Positions 35,250 to 44,787 of a stretch of DNA of 64,000 nucleotides are shown here, piece after piece. Below the pieces are notes generated by a model. That model ran no database searches and was not told where the DNA came from. It was given only the letters and a program-made list of their open reading frames with translations. The stretch's first letter is position 1. Every line of letters starts with the position of its first letter. The position numbers and the translations under genes were made by a program. This DNA comes from Peribacillus loiseleuriae. GTDB taxonomy: Bacteria > Bacillota > Bacilli > Bacillales > DSM-1321. Where the stretch lies: assembly GCF_001183985.1 (NCBI RefSeq), contig NZ_LFZW01000001.1, positions 2,755,636-2,819,635 of the forward strand, in the 5' to 3' direction.

Positions 35250-36493
35250 TAATTTAGCTTAGTATCAGGCCTCATGTGACGCATTTTATCCTTGCTGTTT
35301 GTACGCTCAGGGTGTGACTCCACTTGGACAGGAACCTTTAGAGTGATAGCAATTAAGAAAGAAATCACGCATAGTACGGCAATCACCGTAAAAGTTGGTA
35401 CGAATCCTCCAAGCATTGCGGCAATGAATGACCCTGCTAACGCCCCAATTCCAAAGCCTTGATAAATTATACCATAGTTTTTACTTTGGTTTTTCAAACC
35501 GAAGAAGTCGGCGACGATAGCTGGAAATATGGTGATATTTCCGCCGAAGCAAAATGCGATTGCCGCAACACAGCCAAAGAATAAGCCGTAATTCAAGTCA
35601 GCGAAGCTCAGGATCGTAACCGCCGTTGCCATAACGAGAAATGTGACTGAAACTACTTTTAAACGACCAACTTTATCAGATAATGCTCCAAGTATAAGTC
35701 TTCCAGTTGTATTGAAAATTGCCACTAACGCTACTGCATTTCCTGCTGTTGCTATATCAAGACCTGCTAAGCTTACACCTACATCCTTTACAATTCCGAT
35801 TAAATACAATCCGCTCATACAAGCTGTGAAGAATATCACAAATAATAAGTAGGCTTGCTTTGTTTTCAGCATTTCTTTCACTGTGTAATCCTTTGTCGCT
35901 ACCCCATTCAACTTGCTTACTTCTACTGCCTGTGCTTCCCTAATAAGGAATGATCCACCTAAAATCATCACAAGAACGATGATTCCCCAAATTAGGAAGG
36001 CTTGTGTCACACCGACTGACTCAATTAGCGATCCATTAATATATTTAAATAATAAACTGCCTGTCCCATACGCTCCCACTGAGATACCAGATATTAAGCC
36101 TTTATTCTTCGGAAACCATTTAATTAAATTAGATAGGGTTGTAATGTATGCTGTTCCATCTGCAAAACCCACGATAAAACCTGCTAATAGATAAAGCATC
36201 CATAATGATGACACCTGAGAACTAAGAATTAGCCCGATTCCAAGCACGATACCGGCGCAACCTACCAACCGACGTATGCCCCACTTATCCTGTAGCTTTC
36301 CGGCAAATAAGGTCGCAATTGCCAAGGCAAAGGTTGTGATTGAAAATGTTATCGCCACTGAGCTTAGCTCCCAGCCAAATTTATCCACTAACGGTTGATT
36401 GAATAAACTCCATGTATAGATTGTGCCAAGTCCCATCTGGACAATGATGGTACCTAATACAATAAGCAAACGGTTACCTGTGCTTGTTTTCAT
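35249..36493 (-). CDS. OFA-family MFS transporter (YhjX-like)
   Basis: 414 residues, 12 predicted membrane segments. Signatures are GTIYTWSLFNQPLVDKFGWE, FAGKLQDKWGIRR (MFS A-motif), FADGTAYITTLSNLIKWFPK and the second-half A-motif LILGALSDKVGRLK. The family includes oxalate:formate antiporters and the pyruvate-induced YhjX of E. coli; a monocarboxylate substrate is likely. Upstream lie direct repeats and genes for a LytS/LytTR system, exactly the partners seen for YhjX. Its TAA overlaps the intron remnant (TAATG), so the C-terminal tail (PERTNSKDKMRHMRPD) might be affected by that insertion. Confidence 0.9.
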   Translation of the reverse strand: MKTSTGNRLLIVLGTIIVQMGLGTIYTWSLFNQPLVDKFGWELSSVAITFSITTFALAIATLFAGKLQDKWGIRRLVGCAGIVLGIGLILSSQVSSLWMLYLLAGFIVGFADGTAYITTLSNLIKWFPKNKGLISGISVGAYGTGSLLFKYINGSLIESVGVTQAFLIWGIIVLVMILGGSFLIREAQAVEVSKLNGVATKDYTVKEMLKTKQAYLLFVIFFTACMSGLYLIGIVKDVGVSLAGLDIATAGNAVALVAIFNTTGRLILGALSDKVGRLKVVSVTFLVMATAVTILSFADLNYGLFFGCVAAIAFCFGGNITIFPAIVADFFGLKNQSKNYGIIYQGFGIGALAGSFIAAMLGGFVPTFTVIAVLCVISFLIAITLKVPVQVESHPERTNSKDKMRHMRPDTKLN

Positions 36494-36556
36494 CTTGATC
36501 TCCTCTTTCCATTCTGTCTTTCTTAGTTGTGGTTAAACTCTTTTGTCTATAAAAAA

Positions 36557-36625
36557 AGTATACCACCAGAATAAAAAATGAAATCGTTTCCAGAATGAAA
36601 TGCGGCGAATTCGGAATGAATTGCA
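36557..36625 (-). promoter_or_regulatory. LytTR-type direct repeats and promoter of the OFA transporter gene
   Basis: Minus-strand TGCAATTCAT (36616-36625), 11 bases, CGCATTTCAT (36595-36604); a third half-like GATTTCATTT lies nearer the promoter (about 36578-36587). The extended -10 TGGTATACT follows (TATACT at 36557-36562), with no good -35, as expected for an activated promoter. The spacing and sequence match the motif reported for E. coli YpdB (GGCATTTCAT-N11-GGCATTTCAT) at 8-9 of 10 positions per repeat. Confidence 0.75.
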
Positions 36626-36626
36626 C

Positions 36627-37397
36627 CTAGATTCGCATAATTTGTCGAAACTCCTTCACTTTGCTTCGGCTTACCGAAATCTCAACATCCATATCCTTCA
36701 ATTTCAACAAATAGGTTTGATTAAACCAAGGGATGATTTCATGAATTTTAGAAAGATTAACTGAGAATGAACGGTGGCATCGAAAAAAAAGGTCCGGTGG
36801 TAGCTTTGAATGAAATTCGGTGATACTCATCGGCATGATGTATTTCTCGTTTTTTGTAAATACCAGGGTTACCTTTTCACTCGCAGAAGAATAGTAAATA
36901 TCATTCGCATCTGTGACGATGATTTTCTCGTCTTTTCTCAGGTTGATACGATTAACCGTTCCAACTGGTTCCTTAACAAGGATAGTCTCTGTATTCGCAG
37001 CTTCATTTTCTTCAGAAACAGGCCCCTGCTGACTTCGCTTATAAGAAGTCTCGAGCTTGGTCAACATAGCGGCTATCCGTTTCTCATCATAAGGTTTTAA
37101 AATATAATCAAAGGCTTCGAGCTCGAAAGCTTGAACTGCATGCTCCCTATAAGCTGTCGTGAAAATAATATACGGCTTTTTAGCGAACTTATGGATATTT
37201 GCTGCTAAAAACATTCCATCGAGTGAGGGTATGTTGATATCTAAAAAAATAGCATCGGGTTCCTGATCCTTTAAATACTTCAAAACGTCCAGTCCATCCT
37301 CAAAATAGTCCGTCACTTCAATATCACTATATCTTTTTATTAAATACTCAAGCTCCTCACGAGCCAGTATCTCATCTTCCACTATGATCGCTTTCAT
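36627..37397 (-). CDS. LytTR-family response regulator (YpdB/BtsR-like)
   Basis: 256 residues. The receiver domain has acidic residues EDE near residue 7, the phosphorylated Asp in AIFLDINIPSLDG near 54, and KPYDEKR. A linker follows, then a LytTR DNA-binding domain (about 150-256: KIIVTDANDIYYSSASEK, HRSFSVNLSKIHEIIPW, VSVSRSKVKEFRQIM). AAAAGGAGAA precedes the ATG. The gene overlaps the kinase gene by four bases (ATGA). The LytTR type predicts binding to direct repeats spaced by two helical turns, which are found just after its own stop codon in front of the OFA transporter. Confidence 0.93.
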   Translation of the reverse strand: MKAIIVEDEILAREELEYLIKRYSDIEVTDYFEDGLDVLKYLKDQEPDAIFLDINIPSLDGMFLAANIHKFAKKPYIIFTTAYREHAVQAFELEAFDYILKPYDEKRIAAMLTKLETSYKRSQQGPVSEENEAANTETILVKEPVGTVNRINLRKDEKIIVTDANDIYYSSASEKVTLVFTKNEKYIMPMSITEFHSKLPPDLFFRCHRSFSVNLSKIHEIIPWFNQTYLLKLKDMDVEISVSRSKVKEFRQIMRI

Positions 37398-39058
37398 ACG
37401 TTCTCCTTTTTTGTAATGTCAAAGTAGACTTCTGTTCCAGGCGATAATCTACGGATGATCAGACCTTCCCCATAAATAAGCCTTACCCTTTGATGGACAT
37501 TGTATAAGCCAATTTGTTTGGTAGGAACATCATCTTGATGTATTTTATCAATCACTTCCTGTCTGATTCCGACACCCGTGTCCGTCACACTAATTCTTAC
37601 CTTATCTTTTAGATCTCGGACGGCTATCGTGACGACTCCAGGTTCCTTCATTTTTAACACTCCATGATTGATCGCATTCTCTACCAATGGCTGAATTAGT
37701 AGGTTTGGTATTTGCACGTTCACTTCATCTATTTCATATTCCACTTGTAATCGGTTCCCAAATCTAGCTTTTTCAATTTCCACATAATCACGTATCTGCT
37801 TAAGTGCCCTATGAATATCAATCATTTCATCAGTCAGCTCTAGATTATAACGCATATAGCCAGAGAGATTGATGATTAATTCACGTGCCTTTTCAGGGCT
37901 TTTGCGCGTAGTCGAGGCGATAGCATTCAAGGCATTGAACAGAAAATGCGGATTGATTCTTGTCTGAAGAGCTCTCAACTCTGCCTTATTCGCTGCTTCC
38001 TTAATCTGTTCAACCCGAGATACTTCCATGAGAGTTGAAATGATCTGAGCTAAGCCGATTGCCATTGTCTGTAATGGATACGTGATTTTATATGCTTTGC
38101 GGTAATAGATTTTCATCGTTCCCGTAATTTCTCCTCTTTCCGCTAAAGGAATGATCAATAGACATTTCATTTCCGGCATATTACTATCCGTGGCTCGGTT
38201 GCGAATCGTAATTTCACCACTTCGAATCGTTGCCTTCGTCAACTCACTATTTATTTCATGCTCAATTCGATACCTTTCCTCACCAAACCCTACATATGCA
38301 AGAACATCTCTCGTATCGGTAATCGCGACTGCGTCTGCTTTGATGTCATTTTTGATAATTTTGCATATTGTATGCAATGATTTATTGTTCATCGAACGGA
38401 AATATGGGAGCGTTTTGTTGGCAATATCCAAAGCTAATTTGGCCTGCATAGCTGCAATCATTTCCTTCTCACTTTCGACGCTCCTTACCAATATCACAAT
38501 GAATCCAATACTAACCTCGCCAATAATCATTGGCAGCCCAATAATAGTAACAATTTCTAAACCAAGCTCAAAGGGCTCAGCAAAAACAAGGATGAGCAGC
38601 ATCGTCATGACTTCGAGAAGCATTCCTACAGCTATCCCCGAAATCCAATGCAGCGATCTTTTGACCTTGACACTGATATAGGCCGAGACAACTCCAGCGA
38701 TAACACTTGTGATGAGACATGGAATCGAGGTGATGCCGCCAATATCAATCAAATAGCGGTGAATCCCTGAGACAAGCCCTGTAACAATCCCTACCCAAGG
38801 GCCAAACAAAATCCCGCCAGATACTATGGCAATAATTCGTACATTCACGAGTGAGCCATCCACATCAATTCCTGAATAAGTACCAAAAACAGCAAAGCCG
38901 CAGAAAACAATCGTAATGACAATCAGTTCAAGTGGCGAGTTTTTGTCTTTTTGAAGCGATTCCTTAAATCTCGGGATTCTAATTAAGAAGAACAAGAATA
39001 AGAGAAGTAGGGCAGCCCGTTCAAATAGCTGGGTCACCATTTCTAAAGATGTACTCAT
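37394..39058 (-). CDS. LytS-type sensor histidine kinase (YpdA-like)
   Basis: 554 residues. The 5TMR-LYT membrane sensor (residues 1-190, LELIVITIVFCGFAVFGTYSG, GPWVGIVTGLVSGIHRYLIDIGG) is followed by a GAF-like region (220-345), a His-kinase domain with the phospho-acceptor in RINPHFLFNALNAIAS (His near residue 370), and HATPase motifs ENAINHGV and DTGVGI. This architecture is shared by LytS, BtsS and YpdA, which sense pyruvate. The ligand is inferred from the family and from the target transporter. It is the first gene of the three-gene set. Confidence 0.93.
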   Translation of the reverse strand: MSTSLEMVTQLFERAALLLLFLFFLIRIPRFKESLQKDKNSPLELIVITIVFCGFAVFGTYSGIDVDGSLVNVRIIAIVSGGILFGPWVGIVTGLVSGIHRYLIDIGGITSIPCLITSVIAGVVSAYISVKVKRSLHWISGIAVGMLLEVMTMLLILVFAEPFELGLEIVTIIGLPMIIGEVSIGFIVILVRSVESEKEMIAAMQAKLALDIANKTLPYFRSMNNKSLHTICKIIKNDIKADAVAITDTRDVLAYVGFGEERYRIEHEINSELTKATIRSGEITIRNRATDSNMPEMKCLLIIPLAERGEITGTMKIYYRKAYKITYPLQTMAIGLAQIISTLMEVSRVEQIKEAANKAELRALQTRINPHFLFNALNAIASTTRKSPEKARELIINLSGYMRYNLELTDEMIDIHRALKQIRDYVEIEKARFGNRLQVEYEIDEVNVQIPNLLIQPLVENAINHGVLKMKEPGVVTIAVRDLKDKVRISVTDTGVGIRQEVIDKIHQDDVPTKQIGLYNVHQRVRLIYGEGLIIRRLSPGTEVYFDITKKENV

Positions 39059-39220
39059 TTCTTTATGTCCTCACTTTCAGTATTCCAAAATTCATTTGTT
39101 TAGTTTACCAAAGTTTTATTTCAAATAAAAACGCTTACGCTTTTTATAAAAAATATTGAAGTTTATCACTATAAAACTGTCTATACCCTCTCTTTAAAAT
39201 TGAAAGCACAAAATTTCATT

Positions 39221-39256
39221 AAAAAAGGCTCATTTCTGGTTTCGAAATGAGCCTCT
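39221..39256 (-). terminator. Terminator of the MarR-ABC operon
   Basis: Minus-strand AGGCTCATTT-CGAAACCAG-AAATGAGCCT is followed by TTTTT. Confidence 0.9.
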
Positions 39257-39263
39257 CTTTATT

Positions 39264-41123
39264 TTATCCTACTGATTTTTCCGAGAACTGACTGTTGTAA
39301 AGTTCAGCGTAGAAACCATTATCCTTTAATAGTTCTGAATGCGTTCCTTGTTCAATCACTTTTCCTTGATCCATCACAAGAATTAAGTCTGCACCCTTAA
39401 TTGTTGAAAGGCGATGAGCGATGACAAAACTAGTCCGTCCTTCCATCAATTGGTTCATTGCTTGTTGGATAAAGACTTCAGTTCGTGTATCTACGCTCGA
39501 TGTCGCTTCATCCAATATCATGATTGGTGGATCTGCGAGAATAGCTCTTGCAATGGTCAGAAGTTGCTTTTGTCCTTGTGAGATGTTCGAAGCCTCTTCG
39601 TTTAAGACTGTTTCGTACCCATCGGGAAGTGTCCGGATAAAGTGATCCGCATGGGACGAACGAGCGGCTGCGAAAATTTCTTCGTCTGTTGCACCACTTT
39701 TTCCGTAAGCAATATTATCTTTAATCGTTCCATTAAAAAGCCAAGTGTCTTGAAGCACCATGCCAAAGGTTTTTCGAAGATCGTTCCGAGACATATCTGT
39801 TATATCAAGACCATCAATCGTAATCTTTCCGCCATTTAGCTCATAAAAGCGCATTAAAAGATTAATCATCGTCGTTTTTCCAGCGCCAGTCGGACCAACG
39901 ATTGCGACCGTCTGTCCTGGGAAGACATTGATGTTCATATCTTCAATTAATAAGTCTTCTCCATACCCGAAATCTACATGGTCGAATGTAACAGCTCCTT
40001 GCGCTCTCGTTAAATGAGCTGTCGTTCTTTCTTCGATTTCTTCTTTTTCATCGAGTAATTCAAATACTCGTTCAGCAGCTGCGACCGTTGACTGAATAAT
40101 GTTTGCGATATTAGCTGTTTGTGTGATGGGCTGTGTGAACTGACGAGAATAGGTGATAAATGCTTGAATATCACCTATTGAAATCGCACGTTGCGTCACT
40201 AAAATCCCACCGACAACACTAATTAAGACATAACTCAGATTCCCGATGAACATCATCATTGGCATGATAATACCAGATATGAACTGAGCTTTCCGTCCCG
40301 CTTCATACAATTCTTCATTGACTGTATTAAATTGGGCACCAGCCTTTTTCTCGTGTCCAAATGCTTTAACGACTTGATGACCAGTATACATTTCTTCAAT
40401 ATGCCCATTTAATTGCCCAAGTGTTCGCTGTTGAGTAGCAAAATATTTTTGAGATCTTTTTAATATAGGTCGAATTGCAAAAATGGAAATCGGTAAACTA
40501 ACAATCGCTATTAAAGTTAAAACAGGACTAATTGACAGCATCATAATGATAATCCCAATAATCGTAACAATTGATGTGATAAACTGCGTCAAACTTTGTT
40601 GAAGCGTGCTTCCGACTGTATCAATGTCATTTGTCACGCGGCTGAGCGTTTCTCCATTCGAACGTCCGTCAAAATATTTGAGCGGAAGTTTCTCAAGCTT
40701 TTTATTGACATCTTCTCTGAGATCATACACTGTCTTTTGCGCAACACTAGACATAATATACTGCTGTACGTAGTTGAACAGGCTACTTATAACATACAGC
40801 CCCGCCAATAGTAGAAGAATATGACCAATTTTATCAAAGTTAATGGATGCTCCTGGTACTCCTTGAAACTTTCTATATGCCCCTTCAAACAATTCTGTAA
40901 TTGCCGTCCCCATGATTTTCGGGCCAACGATCATAAAGATTGTACTTAAGATTGCAAAGAAGAATACAGCGATTAATTGATTGCGACGCGGTTTTAAATA
41001 CATTAAGAGACGTCTGAGCGTTCCTTTAAAATCTTTTGCTTTTTGTCCCATCATCATCATATTGCCGCCGCCTGGACCATGTCCCATCGGTCCGCCACCT
41101 TGAGGTTTTTTATGTTTACTCAT
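39264..41123 (-). CDS. Heterodimeric ABC exporter subunit (canonical catalytic residues)
   Basis: 619 residues. A Gly/Met-rich leader (GGGPMGHGPGGGNMMMMG) precedes six membrane helices (about 35-330) and a nucleotide-binding domain: Walker A GPTGAGKTT, a diverged signature NISQGQKQLL, Walker B PIMILDEATSSVD with the catalytic Glu, and the H-loop FVIAHRLST. It pairs with the product of 41120-42853, four bases upstream (ATGA overlap). Such pairs (YfiBC, LmrCD, BmrCD types) export drugs or lipids. The intact Walker B and H-loop here complement the degenerate residues of the partner. Confidence 0.93.
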   Translation of the reverse strand: MSKHKKPQGGGPMGHGPGGGNMMMMGQKAKDFKGTLRRLLMYLKPRRNQLIAVFFFAILSTIFMIVGPKIMGTAITELFEGAYRKFQGVPGASINFDKIGHILLLLAGLYVISSLFNYVQQYIMSSVAQKTVYDLREDVNKKLEKLPLKYFDGRSNGETLSRVTNDIDTVGSTLQQSLTQFITSIVTIIGIIIMMLSISPVLTLIAIVSLPISIFAIRPILKRSQKYFATQQRTLGQLNGHIEEMYTGHQVVKAFGHEKKAGAQFNTVNEELYEAGRKAQFISGIIMPMMMFIGNLSYVLISVVGGILVTQRAISIGDIQAFITYSRQFTQPITQTANIANIIQSTVAAAERVFELLDEKEEIEERTTAHLTRAQGAVTFDHVDFGYGEDLLIEDMNINVFPGQTVAIVGPTGAGKTTMINLLMRFYELNGGKITIDGLDITDMSRNDLRKTFGMVLQDTWLFNGTIKDNIAYGKSGATDEEIFAAARSSHADHFIRTLPDGYETVLNEEASNISQGQKQLLTIARAILADPPIMILDEATSSVDTRTEVFIQQAMNQLMEGRTSFVIAHRLSTIKGADLILVMDQGKVIEQGTHSELLKDNGFYAELYNSQFSEKSVG

Positions 41124-42853
41124 GCAATCTCCTCCTCTGAAAGCTGCGACTCGACGATTTCACGATATACATCATTTGTTTGAAGCAACTCTTTATGTGT
41201 GCCTATGCCTGCAATGTGCCCATTATCTAACACGATAATTTGATTTGCATCAACGACCGTACTAACACGTTGAGCAACGAGTAACACCGTTGCGTCTTTT
41301 GTTTCATCTTTAAGCGCCGCACGAAGATTAGCATCAGTCTTATAATCTAGTGCAGAAAAGCTATCATCAAAAATATAAAGATCAGGTTTTCTGACAAGGG
41401 CTCTCGCAATCGCCAGACGTTGTTTTTGTCCACCTGATACGTTCGATCCACCTTGCTCGATATTTGATTGATAGCCGTCTTTCATTTGCCCAATAAAATC
41501 TGCCGCTTGTGCAATCTGAGCTGCGTGTTCCATTTCATCCTGTCTTGCATTTTCTTTTCCAAAGCGAATATTATCCGCAATCGTACCTGTAAAAAGGACT
41601 GCCTTTTGTGGCACGTAACCAATTTTCGAACGAACTTCTTCATGTGATAGCTCGCGTATATCAACACCATTGACACGAATTGTTCCACTCGTTATGTCAT
41701 AAAAACGCGGAATCAAATTAACGAGCGTTGTTTTTCCTGAACCTGTTCCACCGATAATTGCAGTAATTTCACCAGGGCGTGCGGTAAAGCTGATGTTCGA
41801 TAACGCAGGTTCTTCTGCTCCTGGGTAACTAAATGTTACTTGATCAAATTCAAGAGTACCGTGTTCAAGATCCGCCCTTTTTGTCCCTTCATCTAAGATG
41901 ACTGGTTTCATGTTAAGTACTTCGTTAATTCGTTTTGCTGATACTGCAGCACGTGGAACCATAATAAACATCATAGATGCCATAAGTAAAGCGAACATAA
42001 TTTGCATGACATATTGGATATATGCCATCAAATCTCCAATCATCATGCCGCCGTTATCTATCCGAATCCCACCAAACCAAATAATAGCAACAACAGTCAA
42101 GTTCATAACGAGCATCATCACAGGCATCATAAACGCCATGATTTTATTTACTTTAATCGAGACATCAGTCAACTCTTTATTCGCTTTATTTAGACGTACT
42201 TTCTCTTCTGTTTCACGATTAAAGGCACGAATGACACGAATCCCAGTTAGATTTTCTCGTACAACAAGATTCAACCGATCCAATCGTTTTTGCACCATTT
42301 GAAAAAGTGGCATCCCTTTATAGAGAATAAGTAGTACCGAACCAATCAATACAGGCATTGTAACAACAATAACAAGTGATAATTTAGCATCCTTCGATAC
42401 AGCCATAATGATTCCACCGACTAACATAATCGGGGCACTAACAACCATACGAAGCATCATAATAACCACTTGTTGGACTTGTGTAATGTCATTAGTTGTC
42501 CGTGTTATTAATGACGCCGTTCCTACTTCATCAAATTCCTGTAGTGAAAATTGTTCAACTTTATTAAAGACGTTCCGACGAAGATCGCGCCCAAGTCCCA
42601 TTGCAGCTTTTGCTGAATAGTAGCTTGCAAAAACAGAGGCAATAGCCCCTAGAGCTGCTACGAGCATCATGAACCCACCAATTTTCCAAATATAAGGCGT
42701 GTCTCCTACTACGACCCCTTTATCGATAATATCTGCCATTAGCGTAGGTAAAAAGAGGTCAGACATTGATTGAACAAAGATTAGACCGAAAACCGCTAAT
42801 ACAATCCACTTATAAAACGCGAGATTTTTCAGGATTTTAATCATTTCGTGCAC
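41120..42853 (-). CDS. Heterodimeric ABC exporter subunit (degenerate catalytic residues)
   Basis: 577 residues with six membrane helices and an ABC domain: Walker A GGTGSGKTT, canonical signature VSGGQKQRLAIARAL, Walker B LYIFDDSFSALD (Asp where Glu is catalytic) and Q-loop QKAVLFTGT. The H-loop His is replaced by Gln (LLVAQRVSTV). With the partner subunit this gives one consensus and one degenerate ATP site, the established arrangement of heterodimeric type IV exporters. It overlaps the marR gene by 13 bp, so the regulator and both subunits form one operon. Confidence 0.93.
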   Translation of the reverse strand: MHEMIKILKNLAFYKWIVLAVFGLIFVQSMSDLFLPTLMADIIDKGVVVGDTPYIWKIGGFMMLVAALGAIASVFASYYSAKAAMGLGRDLRRNVFNKVEQFSLQEFDEVGTASLITRTTNDITQVQQVVIMMLRMVVSAPIMLVGGIIMAVSKDAKLSLVIVVTMPVLIGSVLLILYKGMPLFQMVQKRLDRLNLVVRENLTGIRVIRAFNRETEEKVRLNKANKELTDVSIKVNKIMAFMMPVMMLVMNLTVVAIIWFGGIRIDNGGMMIGDLMAYIQYVMQIMFALLMASMMFIMVPRAAVSAKRINEVLNMKPVILDEGTKRADLEHGTLEFDQVTFSYPGAEEPALSNISFTARPGEITAIIGGTGSGKTTLVNLIPRFYDITSGTIRVNGVDIRELSHEEVRSKIGYVPQKAVLFTGTIADNIRFGKENARQDEMEHAAQIAQAADFIGQMKDGYQSNIEQGGSNVSGGQKQRLAIARALVRKPDLYIFDDSFSALDYKTDANLRAALKDETKDATVLLVAQRVSTVVDANQIIVLDNGHIAGIGTHKELLQTNDVYREIVESQLSEEEIA

Positions 42854-43323
42854 TCTCCTTGTTCTTTTGCCTGCGCTTCTAAATAAGTTGAAATTTGAAG
42901 TTGTGATTTAAGCAGTTCTTCAACCTGCTTGTCAGTCAGCGATTCAATTGCAGCTTGGAAAACTTGGTGAATACCACCTTCTTGCCGATGGATCGTTTTT
43001 AAAAAGGTTTCTCCTTTATCACTAAGCGTTAGTTGCATCTCCCTCCGATTGCCTTCTACTTGCTTTCGACCTAGCCAGCCTGCTTGAACGAGTCCATCAA
43101 CTGCCTGACTAAGTGTACTTTTTGGTAGAAATGTTTGCTCTCCAAGTTTCTTTTGCGTCATTTCCTTATGAGGTGCAATACACATCAAAACTGCATATTG
43201 TGGAACAGATAACCCATTCTCTACTGCTGTCTTTTGAACAAATCGCATCATGTTTTTCTGCACGTTCCAAAATGAACGCATGAGTAGTATTGAACGCATG
43301 ATTTGTTGATTTTCACTTTCCAT
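42841..43323 (-). CDS. MarR-family regulator of the ABC exporter
   Basis: 160 residues from the ATG at 43323, with GGTGATG upstream; a GTG at 43329 is possible. A winged-helix core shows LSVPQYAVLMCIAPHKEMTQ, LGEQTFLPKSTLSQAVDGLV and GWLGRKQVEGNRREMQLTLSDKG in order. It most likely represses its own operon by binding the perfect palindrome at 43351-43372 and is released by a substrate of the exporter. No cysteine redox switch typical of OhrR is placed at the N-terminus. Confidence 0.92.
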   Translation of the reverse strand: MESENQQIMRSILLMRSFWNVQKNMMRFVQKTAVENGLSVPQYAVLMCIAPHKEMTQKKLGEQTFLPKSTLSQAVDGLVQAGWLGRKQVEGNRREMQLTLSDKGETFLKTIHRQEGGIHQVFQAAIESLTDKQVEELLKSQLQISTYLEAQAKEQGECTK

Positions 43324-43350
43324 TTTCACATCACCAATCTTCTATTTGTG

Positions 43351-43372
43351 AATAGTTCATTTTCGAACTATT
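43351..43372. promoter_or_regulatory. Palindromic operator for the MarR regulator
   Basis: AATAGTTC-ATTTTC-GAACTATT, 8-bp perfect arms, 28 bp ahead of the marR start codon. The size and position are typical of a MarR autorepression site. Confidence 0.7.
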
Positions 43373-43457
43373 AAAACTTACTCCTTTTTTTCTGTTAAGT
43401 CAATCAGTTTGTTTCATCTAGAATTGAATAATTAATTCAGTAATATTTATAGCTAAA

Positions 43458-43528
43458 TAATAGGAAAAGAGCTGTCCCTTCAGTCAGTTTATTTACCAAC
43501 TACAGGTACAACTCTTGTCTTCCTATTA
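43458..43528 (-). terminator. Terminator of the MFS gene
   Basis: AATAGGAAAAGAGCTGT and ACAACTCTTGTCTTCCTATT form an imperfect long stem about 10 bp past the MFS stop. Confidence 0.6.
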
Positions 43529-43536
43529 TAAAGAGG

Positions 43537-44787
43537 CTATTTTTGCGAAATTAGTTTCTCCGGCTTCACTTCCGTTTTCTGATTGTATAACGGCAAAATG
43601 AAAAACATGCCGATGATAAACAAGACTGCTGCTAGTTCAAAGGTAGCAACCAAGGAAAATTGTTCTTTTACTATACCAGCCATACTCATCGTTAATACCA
43701 TCGAACCAGTAAACAGCGGCATTAAAATTCCGTTGACCCTACCAATATAAGCCCCTTCCGTTTTTTTCAAAATCATCGTATTAATACCAATCTGAATACA
43801 AGGCAACATTAAGCCATTAACAAACTCAGCTGTTAACGTAATCCAAAGCGTTGTTGATAATCCCATTACCGCTAAGCCAAGGGCATTCACGAGCATTCCA
43901 ATGGTGATGAGCCTCTGAGGAGCCACTGTTTTGGCAAAAATCATGACAACTGCTCCGCCTACTACCATTCCAATCCCATTAACCATAAACAACCATTGAA
44001 GGTTTTCCTTTGGTAAGCCTAATTGTTCCGTTACAAGGAAAATCGAAAGAGGGTGAATGAATCCTAATCCAAGACCTGCGGCTAGAAAACATAAACCTAA
44101 CAAGCTTAATTCCTTCTTATTCAAAACATATTTAACTCCGCTCTTCATTTCTTGCCATAACGTTGATGCTCTTTCTTCCCCTTCCATTTTGTAATCTTTT
44201 GGTAGAAAAGTGAGTGCACCAGCTGAAAGTAAAAAGGCGATGCCTGTAATCATAATTGATATCTCTATTCCAAAGGATTGAAAGGTAACTGTCCCAATAA
44301 CAGGACCTAGTACCATAAATACGGCAAAAATCGTTTGATAGACCGACATTCCAGCCTGAACTTGTTCTTCTGGCAAATGCAATTTAAATAACTTCATTCC
44401 TGAAGGCTGGGAAAATTGTGATAGAATCGCCGAGATCAATGTTACAAAAAATATCACTTGCCAAGTTCCGATTAAAAGCGTTATGAGTACGGCAAAAACA
44501 GATAAAGCACTTAAAATATCGCACCATACCATTGTTTTTTTCGGATTCCAGCGGTCAGCAAACGTCCCGCCAATAAATGAAAAAATAAAAATAGGGGCAA
44601 ATTCCGCTACCGAAATCATGGAAACCGCAAATGGATCACCGTTAGTCTGTTCCATAACAAATAACAGTACCGCAAAGTTTCTTATCCAAATTCCTATTTG
44701 TAAAAACAATCCCGAAACGATAATGGCCTGAAAAACACGGTTGCTAAACAACTTAGATGACGGGCCAGCTGAATGATTACTTTCCAA
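43537..44787 (-). CDS. MFS drug-efflux-type transporter
   Basis: 416 residues, 12 membrane segments, start TTG with an ideal AGGAGG eight bases upstream. Motifs include GTFADRWNPKKTMVWCDILS (MFS A-motif), PSGMKLFKLHLPEEQVQAGM and GAYIGRVNGILMPLFTG, which match the Mef/MFS-3-type family that exports macrolides and other lipophilic compounds. The substrate is not readable. The preceding leader, with a short open frame and an intrinsic-terminator-like hairpin that also hides the ribosome site, indicates induction by a ribosome-targeting drug. Confidence 0.88.
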   Translation of the reverse strand: MESNHSAGPSSKLFSNRVFQAIIVSGLFLQIGIWIRNFAVLLFVMEQTNGDPFAVSMISVAEFAPIFIFSFIGGTFADRWNPKKTMVWCDILSALSVFAVLITLLIGTWQVIFFVTLISAILSQFSQPSGMKLFKLHLPEEQVQAGMSVYQTIFAVFMVLGPVIGTVTFQSFGIEISIMITGIAFLLSAGALTFLPKDYKMEGEERASTLWQEMKSGVKYVLNKKELSLLGLCFLAAGLGLGFIHPLSIFLVTEQLGLPKENLQWLFMVNGIGMVVGGAVVMIFAKTVAPQRLITIGMLVNALGLAVMGLSTTLWITLTAEFVNGLMLPCIQIGINTMILKKTEGAYIGRVNGILMPLFTGSMVLTMSMAGIVKEQFSLVATFELAAVLFIIGMFFILPLYNQKTEVKPEKLISQK

